Assembly: GCF_003315175.1 (NCBI RefSeq)
Contig: NZ_QNRQ01000014.1
Coordinates: forward strand, 1-64,000
DNA from: Eoetvoesiella caeni
GTDB lineage: Bacteria > Pseudomonadota > Gammaproteobacteria > Burkholderiales > Burkholderiaceae_B
Direction: 5' to 3'
DNA: 64,000 bases
Below the pieces are notes generated by a model. The model worked only from the letters and a program-made list of their open reading frames with translations. It ran no database searches and was not told where the DNA came from. This document shows positions 28,879 to 37,099 of this stretch, one piece after another; positions within the stretch are counted from its first letter, which is position 1, and the number at the start of each line of letters is the position of its first letter. A program made the translations under genes and the position numbers.

Positions 28879-29604
28879 TTAGGACGACGTTGCCGTTTTG
28901 TCTTGCGGTTCAACGGCCTGCGCTTTCTTGGGGCGGCCGCGCGTAGCGGGCGTCAGGCGCCGGCTGGCCTGGGCGTGGAGTTCGGCCAGGAAGGCGGGCT
29001 TGCCCAGCGCCCATTGGCCGAACAGGGCGCGCTCGATCTGAATGGCTTCGGCCGGCGCCAGCCCTTGACCCAGGCGCTGGCGAAACTTGGCTTGACGTTC
29101 GAAAGGCGTATTGCCGTCGCTCCAGTAGTCGGGGTGGTCGGTTACCAGCGAATGCGGGTCGTGCGCCGTGCCGGTGTGGTAACTGGCGGAAGACCAGGGC
29201 CAGGCTTCGGCTTTATCTACATATCCCAATTGCACCGGCAACTGGTCCAGCCAGACCAGGGTCGGCAATATCCATTGCCCGGGCTGAATCAGCGCGCTGC
29301 GGTAGCGGCTTGCAAAGACGCGCCCATGCTGCAGGCGCGACGCATAACGCCGGCCGAAGGCCTGGATCAGCCGGGCCAGGCTGTTGGTGGCCGCCGGCGT
29401 GGCAAGCAGCGTCAGCCGGTCGTTAAGCAGCACCCAGCCGTGCACGGTCGCATGCTGTTCGTGTACGATTTCCCGCAGCCACAGGGCCAGGTTGTCCAGC
29501 TTGGCCGCGGGGGTCGGGTCTGAAGGCAGTGCCAGCGGGTGCGCGAAATTTACTTGCGCAAGCTGCGGAATGTCCGGGGCGTAAAGGCGCGGCAGTCGGG
29601 CCAT
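28879..29604 (-). CDS. Transposase-derived protein, REP-associated (RAYT) type, HUH motif lost
   Basis: The 241-residue protein (start at ATG 29604, MARLPRLY) resembles IS200-like Y1 transposases of the RAYT group. It has the N-terminal MARLPR opening and the core strand VHGWVLLNDRLTLLATP. The region AFGRRYASRLQHGRVFASRY normally carries the catalytic Tyr. The C-terminal half has WPWSSASYHTG and a late GRPKK basic motif. In active relatives the core strand reads NHVHLL and supplies the two metal-binding His; here that place reads NDRLTLL, so the nuclease should be dead. It may be domesticated. A TTG at 29665-29667 would add 21 residues. It stands alone between gltB and fghA. Confidence 0.7.
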   Translation of the reverse strand: MARLPRLYAPDIPQLAQVNFAHPLALPSDPTPAAKLDNLALWLREIVHEQHATVHGWVLLNDRLTLLATPAATNSLARLIQAFGRRYASRLQHGRVFASRYRSALIQPGQWILPTLVWLDQLPVQLGYVDKAEAWPWSSASYHTGTAHDPHSLVTDHPDYWSDGNTPFERQAKFRQRLGQGLAPAEAIQIERALFGQWALGKPAFLAELHAQASRRLTPATRGRPKKAQAVEPQDKTATSS

Positions 29605-29747
29605 AGTCGGGTTGCTTGTAGTCGGTTGCGATGCATCGGCGAGTAATGTTAGGGTATCGCGTTGCAAACGGCTAGCATAGCAAAGCCAGGGCCAAGCCGG
29701 TCACGGCATGCTAATGTAGTGGCTGCTCAGTCGAAAATTTATCCATG

Positions 29748-29770
29748 CCGCTTATTAATTAATAAGGCGG
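29748..29770 (+). promoter_or_regulatory. Hairpin in the fghA leader region
   Basis: CCGC and GCGG flank the perfect 14-bp palindrome TTATTAATTAATAA, followed by CTGTTTTGTC. It sits 38 bp before fghA and could be a regulator site, a leader hairpin or an upstream terminator. Confidence 0.4.
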
Positions 29771-29807
29771 CTGTTTTGTCTGTAATCGGTTCATTCAAGG
29801 AGGCCTG

Positions 29808-30680
29808 ATGGCGCACGAACTAGAGTTGTTGAGCGAGCACCGCTGCTTTGGCGGCGTGCAGCGTTTTTATAAACACGATTCAAGCACTATTGGCCTGCCC
29901 ATGCGATTTTCAGTGTTCATCCCCGACACCGCCACCGCGGGCACGGCAAAGGCTGGGCGCATTCCCGTCTTGTTTTACCTGGCGGGCCTGACCTGCACGG
30001 AAGAGACCTTCATGATCAAGGGCGGCGCCCAGCGCCTTGCGGCCCAGCACGGCATCATGCTGGTTGCGCCTGACACCAGCCCCCGTGGGGCCGGCGTGCC
30101 GGGCGAGGACGATGGCTGGGACATGGGCACCGGCGCCGGGTTTTATCTGGACGCGACGCAAGAGCCCTGGAGCAAGCATTACCGCATGGAAAGCTACGTG
30201 GCGGGCGAGCTCCATGAAATCGCCACCACCACTTTGCCAGGCGATGCGGGTCGGGCGGGCATTTTCGGGCACTCCATGGGCGGCCACGGCGCTTTGGTGC
30301 TGGCGCAGCGCCATCCCGGCAAATACCGTTCGGTATCGGCATTTGCGCCGATTGCCGCTCCATCCAAGTGCCCATGGGGGCATAAGGCGCTGGGCGGGTA
30401 TCTGGGCAGCAATCCGGAAGACTGGGCCGGCCACGATGCCTCGCTGCTGATGGCCAAGTCCAAGTGCCCATTCCCTGAAGGCATTTTGGTAGACCAGGGC
30501 CTGGCCGACAACTTCCTGGCCGAACAGCTGCATCCGCACGAGTTCGAAGCCGCCTGCGCCGCGGCCGGCCAGCCGCTGACACTGCGCCGCCACGAAGGCT
30601 ACGACCATGGCTACTACTTTATCTCCACCTTCATGGAAGACCACGTCGGCTTTCACGCCGAACGCCTGAAGGCAAAGTAG
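29808..30680 (+). CDS. fghA: S-formylglutathione hydrolase
   Basis: This enzyme hydrolyses S-formylglutathione to formate and glutathione, the second step of glutathione-dependent formaldehyde removal; the first enzyme, FrmA, is encoded at 59009-60118. The 290-residue alpha/beta hydrolase has the oxyanion-region motif LAGLTCTEETFMIK, the nucleophile Ser in GIFGHSMGGHGAL and the acid/His region near VDQGLADNFL and GYDHGYYFI. An AAGGAGG ribosome-binding site precedes the ATG. It is monocistronic; an IS3 scar follows about 45 bp after the stop. Confidence 0.95.
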   Translation: MAHELELLSEHRCFGGVQRFYKHDSSTIGLPMRFSVFIPDTATAGTAKAGRIPVLFYLAGLTCTEETFMIKGGAQRLAAQHGIMLVAPDTSPRGAGVPGEDDGWDMGTGAGFYLDATQEPWSKHYRMESYVAGELHEIATTTLPGDAGRAGIFGHSMGGHGALVLAQRHPGKYRSVSAFAPIAAPSKCPWGHKALGGYLGSNPEDWAGHDASLLMAKSKCPFPEGILVDQGLADNFLAEQLHPHEFEAACAAAGQPLTLRRHEGYDHGYYFISTFMEDHVGFHAERLKAK

Positions 30681-30723
30681 TTTCCGCGTTTGATTCGTAT
30701 TGATAAGCAGGCTGCCCTTTTGT

Positions 30724-30824
30724 TGGTCTGAGCCTAAAAGTTGAACAGTTGGCGGTTAAGGGCTTAAGGCCTGAGTTCGGTATTGCACCGGGCTCAGGCC
30801 TTTTAATTTGAGCTTGATGCGTTG
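30724..30824 (-). mobile_element. IS3-family remnant: transposase tail and terminal repeat
   Basis: The minus strand encodes about 22 codons ending in TAA at 30758-30756, including IKLKLKGLSPVQYRTQA, the typical C terminus of IS3-group orfB transposases. Beyond it, at 30724-30748, is TGGTCTGAGCCTAAAAGTTG, which resembles the ends of IS3/IS150-type elements. The homology stops at about 30824, so only the right tip of an element remains, at the left border of the catabolic island. Confidence 0.7.
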
Positions 30825-30964
30825 TCCAAGTAATTGCCTTTGCGCGATATGCTCTGAGTCAGGCCCCACACCGTCAGTTCACGTCCCCTGGCACGGGGAC
30901 ATACAAGTTGCGCTGGGTCCCTTACAGTGAAGACAGTTGACTTAACACGGATAAGGAGGCCTAA
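30825..30964. other. Leader region of the catabolic block
   Basis: No gene is seen. A short hairpin GTCCCC / GGGGAC (30883-30888, 30895-30900) and a strong AAGGAGG ribosome-binding site (30954-30960) for the next gene are present. I find no convincing sigma-70 promoter, so activation by a regulator is possible. Confidence 0.4.
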
Positions 30965-32032
30965 GTGGCCAAGGACGCAAATATACGGTATTCGATGTTT
31001 TCAGTGCAGGATCATTATCCTACTGAAAAGTATCCCGAGCATGCAAGAACCCTTGAGCAGCTATATGCCGAAGTGATTGGCCAGGCGAAGTTGGCTGACG
31101 ATCTGGGTTACGACACATTCTTTGTTGCGGAGCATCATTTTCACGAGTACGGTACGGTTCCGAACCCGGCAATCATGATGGCCCACCTTGCAGCTCAGAC
31201 TCGCCGTATTCGTTTGGGGTCGGCCATTTCACTTCTGACATTTCATAATCCCCTGACGGTGGCCGAAAACTATGCCATGGCTGACATTCTGTCCAATGGG
31301 CGGGTTTTTCTAGGAGTGGGGTCGGGGTATCTGAAGCATGAGTTTGATGGTTATGGGATCAACGGTGCCGAAAAGCGCGAGCGATTTGACGAAAATCTGG
31401 AGATCGTCACACGCTTGCTCCAAGGCGAACGATTGAGCTACCAGGGCAAGTTCAACCAGGTCAATGGTGTCCAGTTGAACGTGCTGCCGATACAACAGCC
31501 CCACCCCCCTATAGCCGTCGCCATTCTCAGGAAGGAAGCCGCTTACCACGTTGGTCTTAAAGGACACAATATGATGTGTGTCCCATACGGCACTCTGGAT
31601 TGCTGGAGCGAGCTTGGCGAATTGGCTGGTGAATTTCAGCGTGGCAGGCAAGAGGGTGGCAAGCCCGCCGGGCCGGGTGATACCGCGTTTGTGTTCCACA
31701 CGCATGTTGCCGAATCTGAGGACGAAATACGTGAGGCGGCGGCCGATAGTTTTGACCTTTACGTCAGAACACGATTGTATGCAAAAAGCCAGACTTACGA
31801 CGACATTATTGCCAGTGGGCTCTCTTTGTTCGGTACGCCGGACACTATTGCAGACAAAGTTGTGGAACTGTACAACATGGGTGTGTCGCATATCATGACG
31901 CTTCATAATTTCGGCCATCTTCCCAAAGAAAAAGTTCATCGCTCAATGAGGTTGTTCGCTGAGGAAGTCATGCCGCGAGTGCACCATCGTATAGCCCAGA
32001 ACGAATTGCAAAGTGCGAGCGGGGTGGTCTGA
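30965..32032 (+). CDS. LLM class flavin-dependent oxidoreductase
   Basis: This is a luciferase-like monooxygenase: reduced FMN plus oxygen oxidise an organic substrate, with reduced flavin supplied by a partner reductase. The 355-residue protein has the (beta/alpha)8 features of the bacterial luciferase family: YPEHARTLEQLYAEVIGQAK, DLGYDTFFVAEHHFHEYG, the RIRLGSAISLLTFHNPLTVAE strand read in two parts, and GRVFLGVGSGYLKHEF. The start is GTG with AAGGAGG 4 bp upstream. The next gene, a flavin reductase, starts inside its stop codon, so the two very likely form one two-component enzyme. The substrate is unknown. Confidence 0.9.
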   Translation: MAKDANIRYSMFSVQDHYPTEKYPEHARTLEQLYAEVIGQAKLADDLGYDTFFVAEHHFHEYGTVPNPAIMMAHLAAQTRRIRLGSAISLLTFHNPLTVAENYAMADILSNGRVFLGVGSGYLKHEFDGYGINGAEKRERFDENLEIVTRLLQGERLSYQGKFNQVNGVQLNVLPIQQPHPPIAVAILRKEAAYHVGLKGHNMMCVPYGTLDCWSELGELAGEFQRGRQEGGKPAGPGDTAFVFHTHVAESEDEIREAAADSFDLYVRTRLYAKSQTYDDIIASGLSLFGTPDTIADKVVELYNMGVSHIMTLHNFGHLPKEKVHRSMRLFAEEVMPRVHHRIAQNELQSASGVV

Positions 32033-32556
32033 TGCACGGAGGGTTGAGCCCGTCTGAAGCTCAAGACGCCTTCGATCAGATCTGCCCGACAACATTACGT
32101 GCTGCGTTGGGTATGTTTGCAACTGGGGTGGCTGTTATGACGACGATGGCGCCTGCGCGTCGAGTAGTCGGATTGACTGCGAACTCGTTTTCATCGGTCT
32201 CACTGGAGCCGCCGTTGGTTCTTTGGAGTCTCGCAAAAAAATCGCCTAACCGCGAGTCTTTCGAAGAAGCTGGCTATTTCGCTGTAAATATACTGACTGC
32301 GGAACAGGCTGACATTTCCAGCCAGTTTGCCCGTCCCCTGGCTGACAAGTTTCGTAATGTCGACTGGGAGCCAGGTATCAATGGGGTGCCTGTGATTTCG
32401 GATTGCGTCGCCAGTTTCGAGTGCCGTCTACGGAATAGCATTGACGGTGGCGACCATATGATTTTCATCGGTGAAATTCTTCGGTTCAATAACCGTGGCG
32501 GAGACCCGTTGCTTTTTCTTGGCAGCCGTTATCACCGTGCAATGCCTTTAGCATGA
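32032..32556 (+). CDS. Flavin reductase family protein
   Basis: This member of the DIM6/NTAB flavin reductase family would supply reduced FMN to the preceding monooxygenase. The 174-residue split-barrel protein has the motifs RAALGMFATGVAVMTTMAP, GLTANSFSSVSLEPPLVLW (flavin-binding loop) and FAVNILTAEQ, and ends with the HMIFIGEIL..RYHRAM region. It begins at an ATG overlapping the TGA of the monooxygenase gene. DctP of the TRAP transporter follows after 40 bp. Confidence 0.92.
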   Translation: MHGGLSPSEAQDAFDQICPTTLRAALGMFATGVAVMTTMAPARRVVGLTANSFSSVSLEPPLVLWSLAKKSPNRESFEEAGYFAVNILTAEQADISSQFARPLADKFRNVDWEPGINGVPVISDCVASFECRLRNSIDGGDHMIFIGEILRFNNRGGDPLLFLGSRYHRAMPLA

Positions 32557-32596
32557 GTTCGTTAGGGATAGCTTAAATTCACACAGGAGAAGCTCG

Positions 32597-33622
32597 ATGA
32601 AGTTGCTTGGAATTGGAAAATATGTGGCGGGCCTGATATTGGCCGCACCGGTGTTTGGGGTTCAGGCTCAAACGGTTTTGCAGCTAAATAACTGGTTGCC
32701 TCCCAGCCATTTTGTCATTACCGATGTCATCAAGCCTTGGGCCGACGATATCGCTGCCGCAACCGAAGGGCGGGTGCGTATTCAGGTTACAACGTCGTCG
32801 CTCGGGCCGCCTGCGCGTCAATTTGATTTGGCCAGGCAGGGCGTGGCCGACATCACCTGGAGTACCCAGGGCTATACGCCTGGTCGTTTTCCGTCTAGTG
32901 AAAGCGTGGAGTTGCCATTTCTGAGCAACACCGCCGAAGCACTGTCGGTGGCTTATTGGCGCACGCATAATGCATTCTTCGGCAAGTTGAACGAGTACGC
33001 TGGAGTCAAGCTTTTGTCGTTGCATGTACAACCTCCTGGTGAGTTGTTTACCAAAGATAAGGTTATTAACAGCCTGGACGATCTGAAGAACCTAAAGATC
33101 CGGGTTGTTGGCCCGATCACATCCGACCTGATGAAGCAGGGGGGAGGGGTCGCCGTTGCGGCGCCGGTGTCACAGATTTTCGAGTTGGTTTCATCCGGTG
33201 TGGTAGACGGGAGTTTCCTGACTACCGACAGCATCCCTCAAATGAAAATGACTGACTATCTGCATCACAGAACGACGGTCGATGGCGGGTTTTATAACGC
33301 TAGCTTCTTTCTGGTCATGAATCAGAAGTCTTGGGACAGGCTTTCGTCACAGGATCAGCAAGCGATTACTGCGTTGTCCGGAGAGGCTTTTGCCAAGCGC
33401 ATGGGCAAGGTATGGGATGAAAAGCGCGCATATGGTATTAAGCAGTTTGAGGAGCATGGTGGCCAGCATATACAGATTCAGGGGGCTGCCTTGGAAAAGC
33501 TGAAGGCCAAGATGGAGGGTGCCCGGACGAAATGGATCGCGACCATGGCTGAGCGTGGTGTCGATGGCGAGGCCGCTCTCAAGATGGTGCGCGAGGAGGT
33601 CGGCCGCTACAAAGCCAACTGA
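32597..33622 (+). CDS. TRAP transporter substrate-binding protein (DctP family)
   Basis: This is the periplasmic receptor of a TRAP transporter, which imports carboxylates using ion gradients. The 341-residue precursor has a signal peptide (cleavage near VQAQ, residue 25). The DctP fold includes VTTSSLGPPARQFDLARQG, the DDLKNLKIRVVGP motif with the Arg that commonly salt-bridges the substrate carboxylate, and MNQKSWDRLSSQDQQAI. The membrane genes lie about 3 kb downstream, after a VOC enzyme, a hydrolase and a regulator gene, an unusual separation. Confidence 0.92.
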   Translation: MKLLGIGKYVAGLILAAPVFGVQAQTVLQLNNWLPPSHFVITDVIKPWADDIAAATEGRVRIQVTTSSLGPPARQFDLARQGVADITWSTQGYTPGRFPSSESVELPFLSNTAEALSVAYWRTHNAFFGKLNEYAGVKLLSLHVQPPGELFTKDKVINSLDDLKNLKIRVVGPITSDLMKQGGGVAVAAPVSQIFELVSSGVVDGSFLTTDSIPQMKMTDYLHHRTTVDGGFYNASFFLVMNQKSWDRLSSQDQQAITALSGEAFAKRMGKVWDEKRAYGIKQFEEHGGQHIQIQGAALEKLKAKMEGARTKWIATMAERGVDGEAALKMVREEVGRYKAN

Positions 33623-33670
33623 GGGAGGCAAAGGCTTCTTCCAATATTTTCAGCTAAAGGACGCATTACT

Positions 33671-34213
33671 ATGACAATTTCTGTGAAGGGGCTTCATCAT
33701 GTCGCTTGGCGCTGTGTCGACGCCGAGGAGACCCGCCATTTTTACGAAGACATTCTGGGTTTGCCGCTTGCACACATTATCAGTGCCGACATCGTACCGT
33801 CCACTCGCGAGTGTATGCCTTATGTACACATTTTTTTCGAATTCCGCGATGGCTCATATATTGCCTTTTTCGATGTGAACGATGGCAAGGGCAACACTTT
33901 GCACCCAGACATGCCCATATGGATTCCTCATTTCGCGATGGAGGTTGACTCGCGCGAAGAGCTGCTGGTTATGAGGCAACGGCTGGAAGACCAAGGGGTC
34001 GATGTAATTGGCATCGTCGATCATCATTTCGTCCATTCCATCTATTTTTTCGATCCTAATGGGGTACGTCTGGAATTTACCATTCGTTCCGAAACGCCTC
34101 AGTATCTGGACGAGGCACGCGCAAATGCACGAGCGTCCTTGGATGAATGGACCAAAATCAAACGAGCCGGGCGTAGTGGGGTTGGCCAAGAGGCGACTTC
34201 AAAACCGGACTAA
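33671..34213 (+). CDS. VOC family protein (glyoxalase/extradiol dioxygenase fold)
   Basis: The 180-residue protein has the vicinal oxygen chelate fold, used by glyoxalases, extradiol ring-cleaving dioxygenases and some lyases. The candidate metal ligands are His in KGLHHVAW, His in IPHFAMEVDS and Glu in GVRLEFTIR, the usual two-His-one-Glu set, with the paired repeat FYEDILGLPLAH and SIYFFDPNGV. In this operon ring cleavage or isomerisation of an oxidised intermediate is plausible, but the fold alone does not fix the reaction. Good spacing and orientation support co-transcription with its neighbours. Confidence 0.85.
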   Translation: MTISVKGLHHVAWRCVDAEETRHFYEDILGLPLAHIISADIVPSTRECMPYVHIFFEFRDGSYIAFFDVNDGKGNTLHPDMPIWIPHFAMEVDSREELLVMRQRLEDQGVDVIGIVDHHFVHSIYFFDPNGVRLEFTIRSETPQYLDEARANARASLDEWTKIKRAGRSGVGQEATSKPD

Positions 34214-34233
34214 TTTCATAAGGAGGCTTTTTG

Positions 34234-35412
34234 ATGGACATACAGCGTACGGTCGTCAGCGAATGGATTCATATTGCCTTTGACGAAACGTCGTCTTTTG
34301 TAGAGACATATGGGTTTTCGGGCAGTCATGGTACCGTTAATTTGGAAGGCATTTTGATGAAACCTGAGAATGAGCCTTCCAGGACGCTTATGGTGTTCAT
34401 GCATCCATCCTCAACCCTTCAGTTGCTTCCGATGCCTCGGAAGCTGGCGCAAATGGGGTTCCATGTCCTGTGCGCGGGAAGCAGGTTTGCCAAGAATGAT
34501 GCCGCTCTTATTATGGAAAAGGTGATCATTGACCTTGGTGCTTATATCCGCGAAGCCAAGCAAAAGTGGGGGTACGAGAAAGTTGTTCTGATGGGCTGGA
34601 GTGGTGGCGGGTCGTTGACTACGTTCTACCAGTCGCAGGCCGAGCATCCCAGCATTACAGAGACTCCTGCGGGTGATGCTATCGACATTATTGGTGCGGG
34701 GCTGATCCCCGCGGATGCCGTCGTTTTTCAGGCTGCTCATATCTCCCGTGCGCGCATGCTCTCGGAGATGATTGATCCATCGGTAAAAGATGAAAACAAT
34801 CCGGACGATCGCATCCTTGATCTAGATATTTACGACCCGCGTAACCCCAACCGTCCGCCTTACTCAAACGCCTATCTTTCGCAATATCGAGCTGCCCAAC
34901 TGAGCCGTATGCGCAAGATACGCCAAAGGGTACTTGAGACCCTGGATGATCTGAGACGCCGTAACACCTTGGAAATGGAGCGTGGTTTTGTGACTCATCG
35001 CACTATGGCCGAGCCCCGATTCCTTGACCCGGCCCTTGACCCCAATGGCCGACGGCCTGGATGGTGCTATATGGGTAATCCTGAAACTGCCAATAATGGC
35101 CCGGTGGGGCTAGGACGTTTCTCGACGTTGAGGTCGTGGTTGTCGCAATGGTCGATCGATGATACGAATGCGGATGGCCTTGCTTGCATCGCACAGATTT
35201 CGAAACCGTTGTTGGTGATAGAGAACGAGGCGGATGACGCCGTCCCACAGCCTCATCCCATAATGATGTTCAATGCCGCTGTGGCGCAGGACAAGACTAT
35301 GCATGTCATCGAAGGTGCTACCCATTATTACAAAGGGCAGCCTGAGCTATTGGATCAGGCCGCGTCCCTTATTGATGACTGGGTGATGTCCCGCAAGCTG
35401 GTTGACATTTGA
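34234..35412 (+). CDS. Alpha/beta hydrolase
   Basis: This is a hydrolase of unknown substrate, 392 residues. The probable triad is Ser123 in the nucleophile elbow LMGWSGGGSL, Asp in VIENEADDAVPQ and His in IEGATHYYKG. An oxyanion-type MHPSS segment lies near residue 57. A large helical insertion between the strands (about 170-300, rich in Arg, Pro and Asp) would form a cap domain. The ATG at 34234 has AAGGAGG seven bases upstream. In context it could open a ring-cleavage product or lactone. Confidence 0.85.
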   Translation: MDIQRTVVSEWIHIAFDETSSFVETYGFSGSHGTVNLEGILMKPENEPSRTLMVFMHPSSTLQLLPMPRKLAQMGFHVLCAGSRFAKNDAALIMEKVIIDLGAYIREAKQKWGYEKVVLMGWSGGGSLTTFYQSQAEHPSITETPAGDAIDIIGAGLIPADAVVFQAAHISRARMLSEMIDPSVKDENNPDDRILDLDIYDPRNPNRPPYSNAYLSQYRAAQLSRMRKIRQRVLETLDDLRRRNTLEMERGFVTHRTMAEPRFLDPALDPNGRRPGWCYMGNPETANNGPVGLGRFSTLRSWLSQWSIDDTNADGLACIAQISKPLLVIENEADDAVPQPHPIMMFNAAVAQDKTMHVIEGATHYYKGQPELLDQAASLIDDWVMSRKLVDI

Positions 35413-35670
35413 TTCTTTTATAGGAGACCTCTACACCTGTTTACATGGCAAAGCTGGCGCAGCTCTACACTGGATTTCTCGATGAAGCTTCGCAACCACG
35501 GATACAGCCGACCTGCTTGCCACGGCATAAATAGGGGTGGCGCGCTCGGCTGGCGGGCATATAGCGAATCTTGGTCTGGCGGCAAGGCAAAGCTCCCTCC
35601 CAGCGATTGTTGTAGTATTAATAAATACATTCGTAATTCAACTACAACAACGAATGGACAGGAGACAACC
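35413..35670. other. Spacer between hydrolase and LuxR-type gene
   Basis: About 258 bp with no supported gene. A longer in-frame extension of the regulator starts at 35482, but a good ribosome-binding site GGAGA precedes the ATG at 35671. The notable element is the inverted repeat at 35607-35650. Confidence 0.45.
35607..35650. promoter_or_regulatory. 10-bp inverted repeat, candidate operator
   Basis: TTGTTGTAGT (35607-35616) and ACTACAACAA (35641-35650) are perfect inverted copies separated by 24 bp of A+T-rich DNA. The second copy lies 20 bp before the LuxR-type regulator start. It may be a two-site operator or a leader hairpin. Confidence 0.45.
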
Positions 35671-36573
35671 ATGACTACGTTTAGCTGTTTTGATACCCCA
35701 TCGCCTTTTGTGCACGATGCTAACTGTGTAGAGAATCTTTTGTTTCAACGACCCCGAGAAAGAAGAGGGTCTCCGGTGTCTCCGGTCGCTCTTGCGCGCC
35801 CGAACGGACTTAATAATCAATCCTGGGAGTCGTTGATTGACAGCATTGGAAGTAAAGAATTCTTTATCCGACTGCTCACCTGCCTTGACCGCGTTTGCCA
35901 AGTTGACCACACCAGTTTGTTTCAGCTTAATGACTCATCCCTTTCTGTTATCGCTGCGATCAGCCACGATGGCAGTGATTTGGCCGCCGAACGTGTTGCT
36001 CGCTATACCACGACCGGCCTGTGGCGTTTCGACCCTTCGATAGCTCATATACGTAAAGGTCTAAAGAGAGAGGGCCAGCAGTTCATCAAAGTCAATTTTG
36101 ATGGGCTTTCGCAGATTTTCCGCGAAAAGCTGTATGGGGGCCTTGGCGACAAGATTGTTCTTAGCGGTGTTCGAAAGTCGGTGGGCTACAGCCTCAATCT
36201 CTTAAGGGGCGAGTCGCGCGGCAGATATTCATGTGACGAGATCAATAGCCTCTTGCACATCAGCGGCCCACTTATTTCAATTGTTGCCAAGCACTGGGAA
36301 GCCCAAAATTATCGACCTGCTAGGGCGTTGCAGGCATCGGTATCAGAAATCGAAAGCTGTCTTGAAACAGACAGACGAATAACATCACGCGAAAGGGAAG
36401 TTTGCGCGCGTATTATTTACGGGATGTGCCACTCGGGCATTGCCATTGATCTGGATGTTGGCGAAGAAACCGTTAAAACGTACAGGACTCGGGCGTATCA
36501 AAAGCTTGGCATCGGTAGTCAGCGCGAGCTTCTGACGTGGTATTTGTCAATCTGGAACCCATTCGACCATTAA
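35671..36573 (+). CDS. LuxR family transcriptional regulator
   Basis: The 300-residue protein has a C-terminal LuxR/GerE-type helix-turn-helix (about 235-295) with RRITSREREVCARIIYG, then AIDLDVGEETVKTYRTRAYQ and KLGI. The N-terminal 200 residues have no recognisable receiver or autoinducer domain and probably form an effector-binding or GAF-like fold; I cannot name it. Its place inside the catabolic block makes it the likely local regulator, perhaps acting on the inverted repeat just upstream of its own start. The start at 35671 has GGAGA upstream. Confidence 0.85.
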   Translation: MTTFSCFDTPSPFVHDANCVENLLFQRPRERRGSPVSPVALARPNGLNNQSWESLIDSIGSKEFFIRLLTCLDRVCQVDHTSLFQLNDSSLSVIAAISHDGSDLAAERVARYTTTGLWRFDPSIAHIRKGLKREGQQFIKVNFDGLSQIFREKLYGGLGDKIVLSGVRKSVGYSLNLLRGESRGRYSCDEINSLLHISGPLISIVAKHWEAQNYRPARALQASVSEIESCLETDRRITSREREVCARIIYGMCHSGIAIDLDVGEETVKTYRTRAYQKLGIGSQRELLTWYLSIWNPFDH

Positions 36574-36583
36574 TCGAGCGCAT

Positions 36584-37099
36584 ATGAAGAAAAAAAATGA
36601 GACATTCAAGTATTTCTTGCTGAAAATTATTCCGTTAGGTCTTGGGGGGAGCGCTGCGACGCTTCTTATGCTGATGATGTTGTTGACGTTCATTGATGTG
36701 GTCGGCCGCTATTTTTTCAATCATCCGGTAAACGGTGCTTATGAGCTGACTGAGGTGTTACTTGCCTTTGTGGTTTTCTTCGCACTGCCTTTGGTTACCA
36801 TGGAAAATGGACACATCACCGTCTCACTATTTGATGGTTGGTTTAATGGGGCAGCCAAAACAGTGAAGGAGCTAGTGATCAATTTGTTGATGGTTGTTGT
36901 GCAAGGCGTCATGACATGGCGTTTAGGCATACAAGCCAACGAAATGGCGATGTACGGAGATGTCTCCAGGTTTCTGCATATACCTTACAGCTGGATTGCT
37001 TATCTTATGACGGCGATGGCCGCTGTCTCTACTTTGTATTCCCTGTATCTGGCTTTGGCCAATACCTTCCAGTTTGATAGTAGCGGAGCCACTCAATGA
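36584..37099 (+). CDS. TRAP transporter small permease (DctQ family)
   Basis: DctQ proteins are the four-helix partner of the large TRAP permease. The 171-residue protein has four hydrophobic segments and the family block FIDVVGRYFFNHPVNGAYEL followed by TEVLLAFVVFFALPLVTMENG. It begins 10 bp after the regulator gene and overlaps dctM by 4 bp (ATGA), so small and large permease are coupled. Confidence 0.92.
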   Translation: MKKKNETFKYFLLKIIPLGLGGSAATLLMLMMLLTFIDVVGRYFFNHPVNGAYELTEVLLAFVVFFALPLVTMENGHITVSLFDGWFNGAAKTVKELVINLLMVVVQGVMTWRLGIQANEMAMYGDVSRFLHIPYSWIAYLMTAMAAVSTLYSLYLALANTFQFDSSGATQ

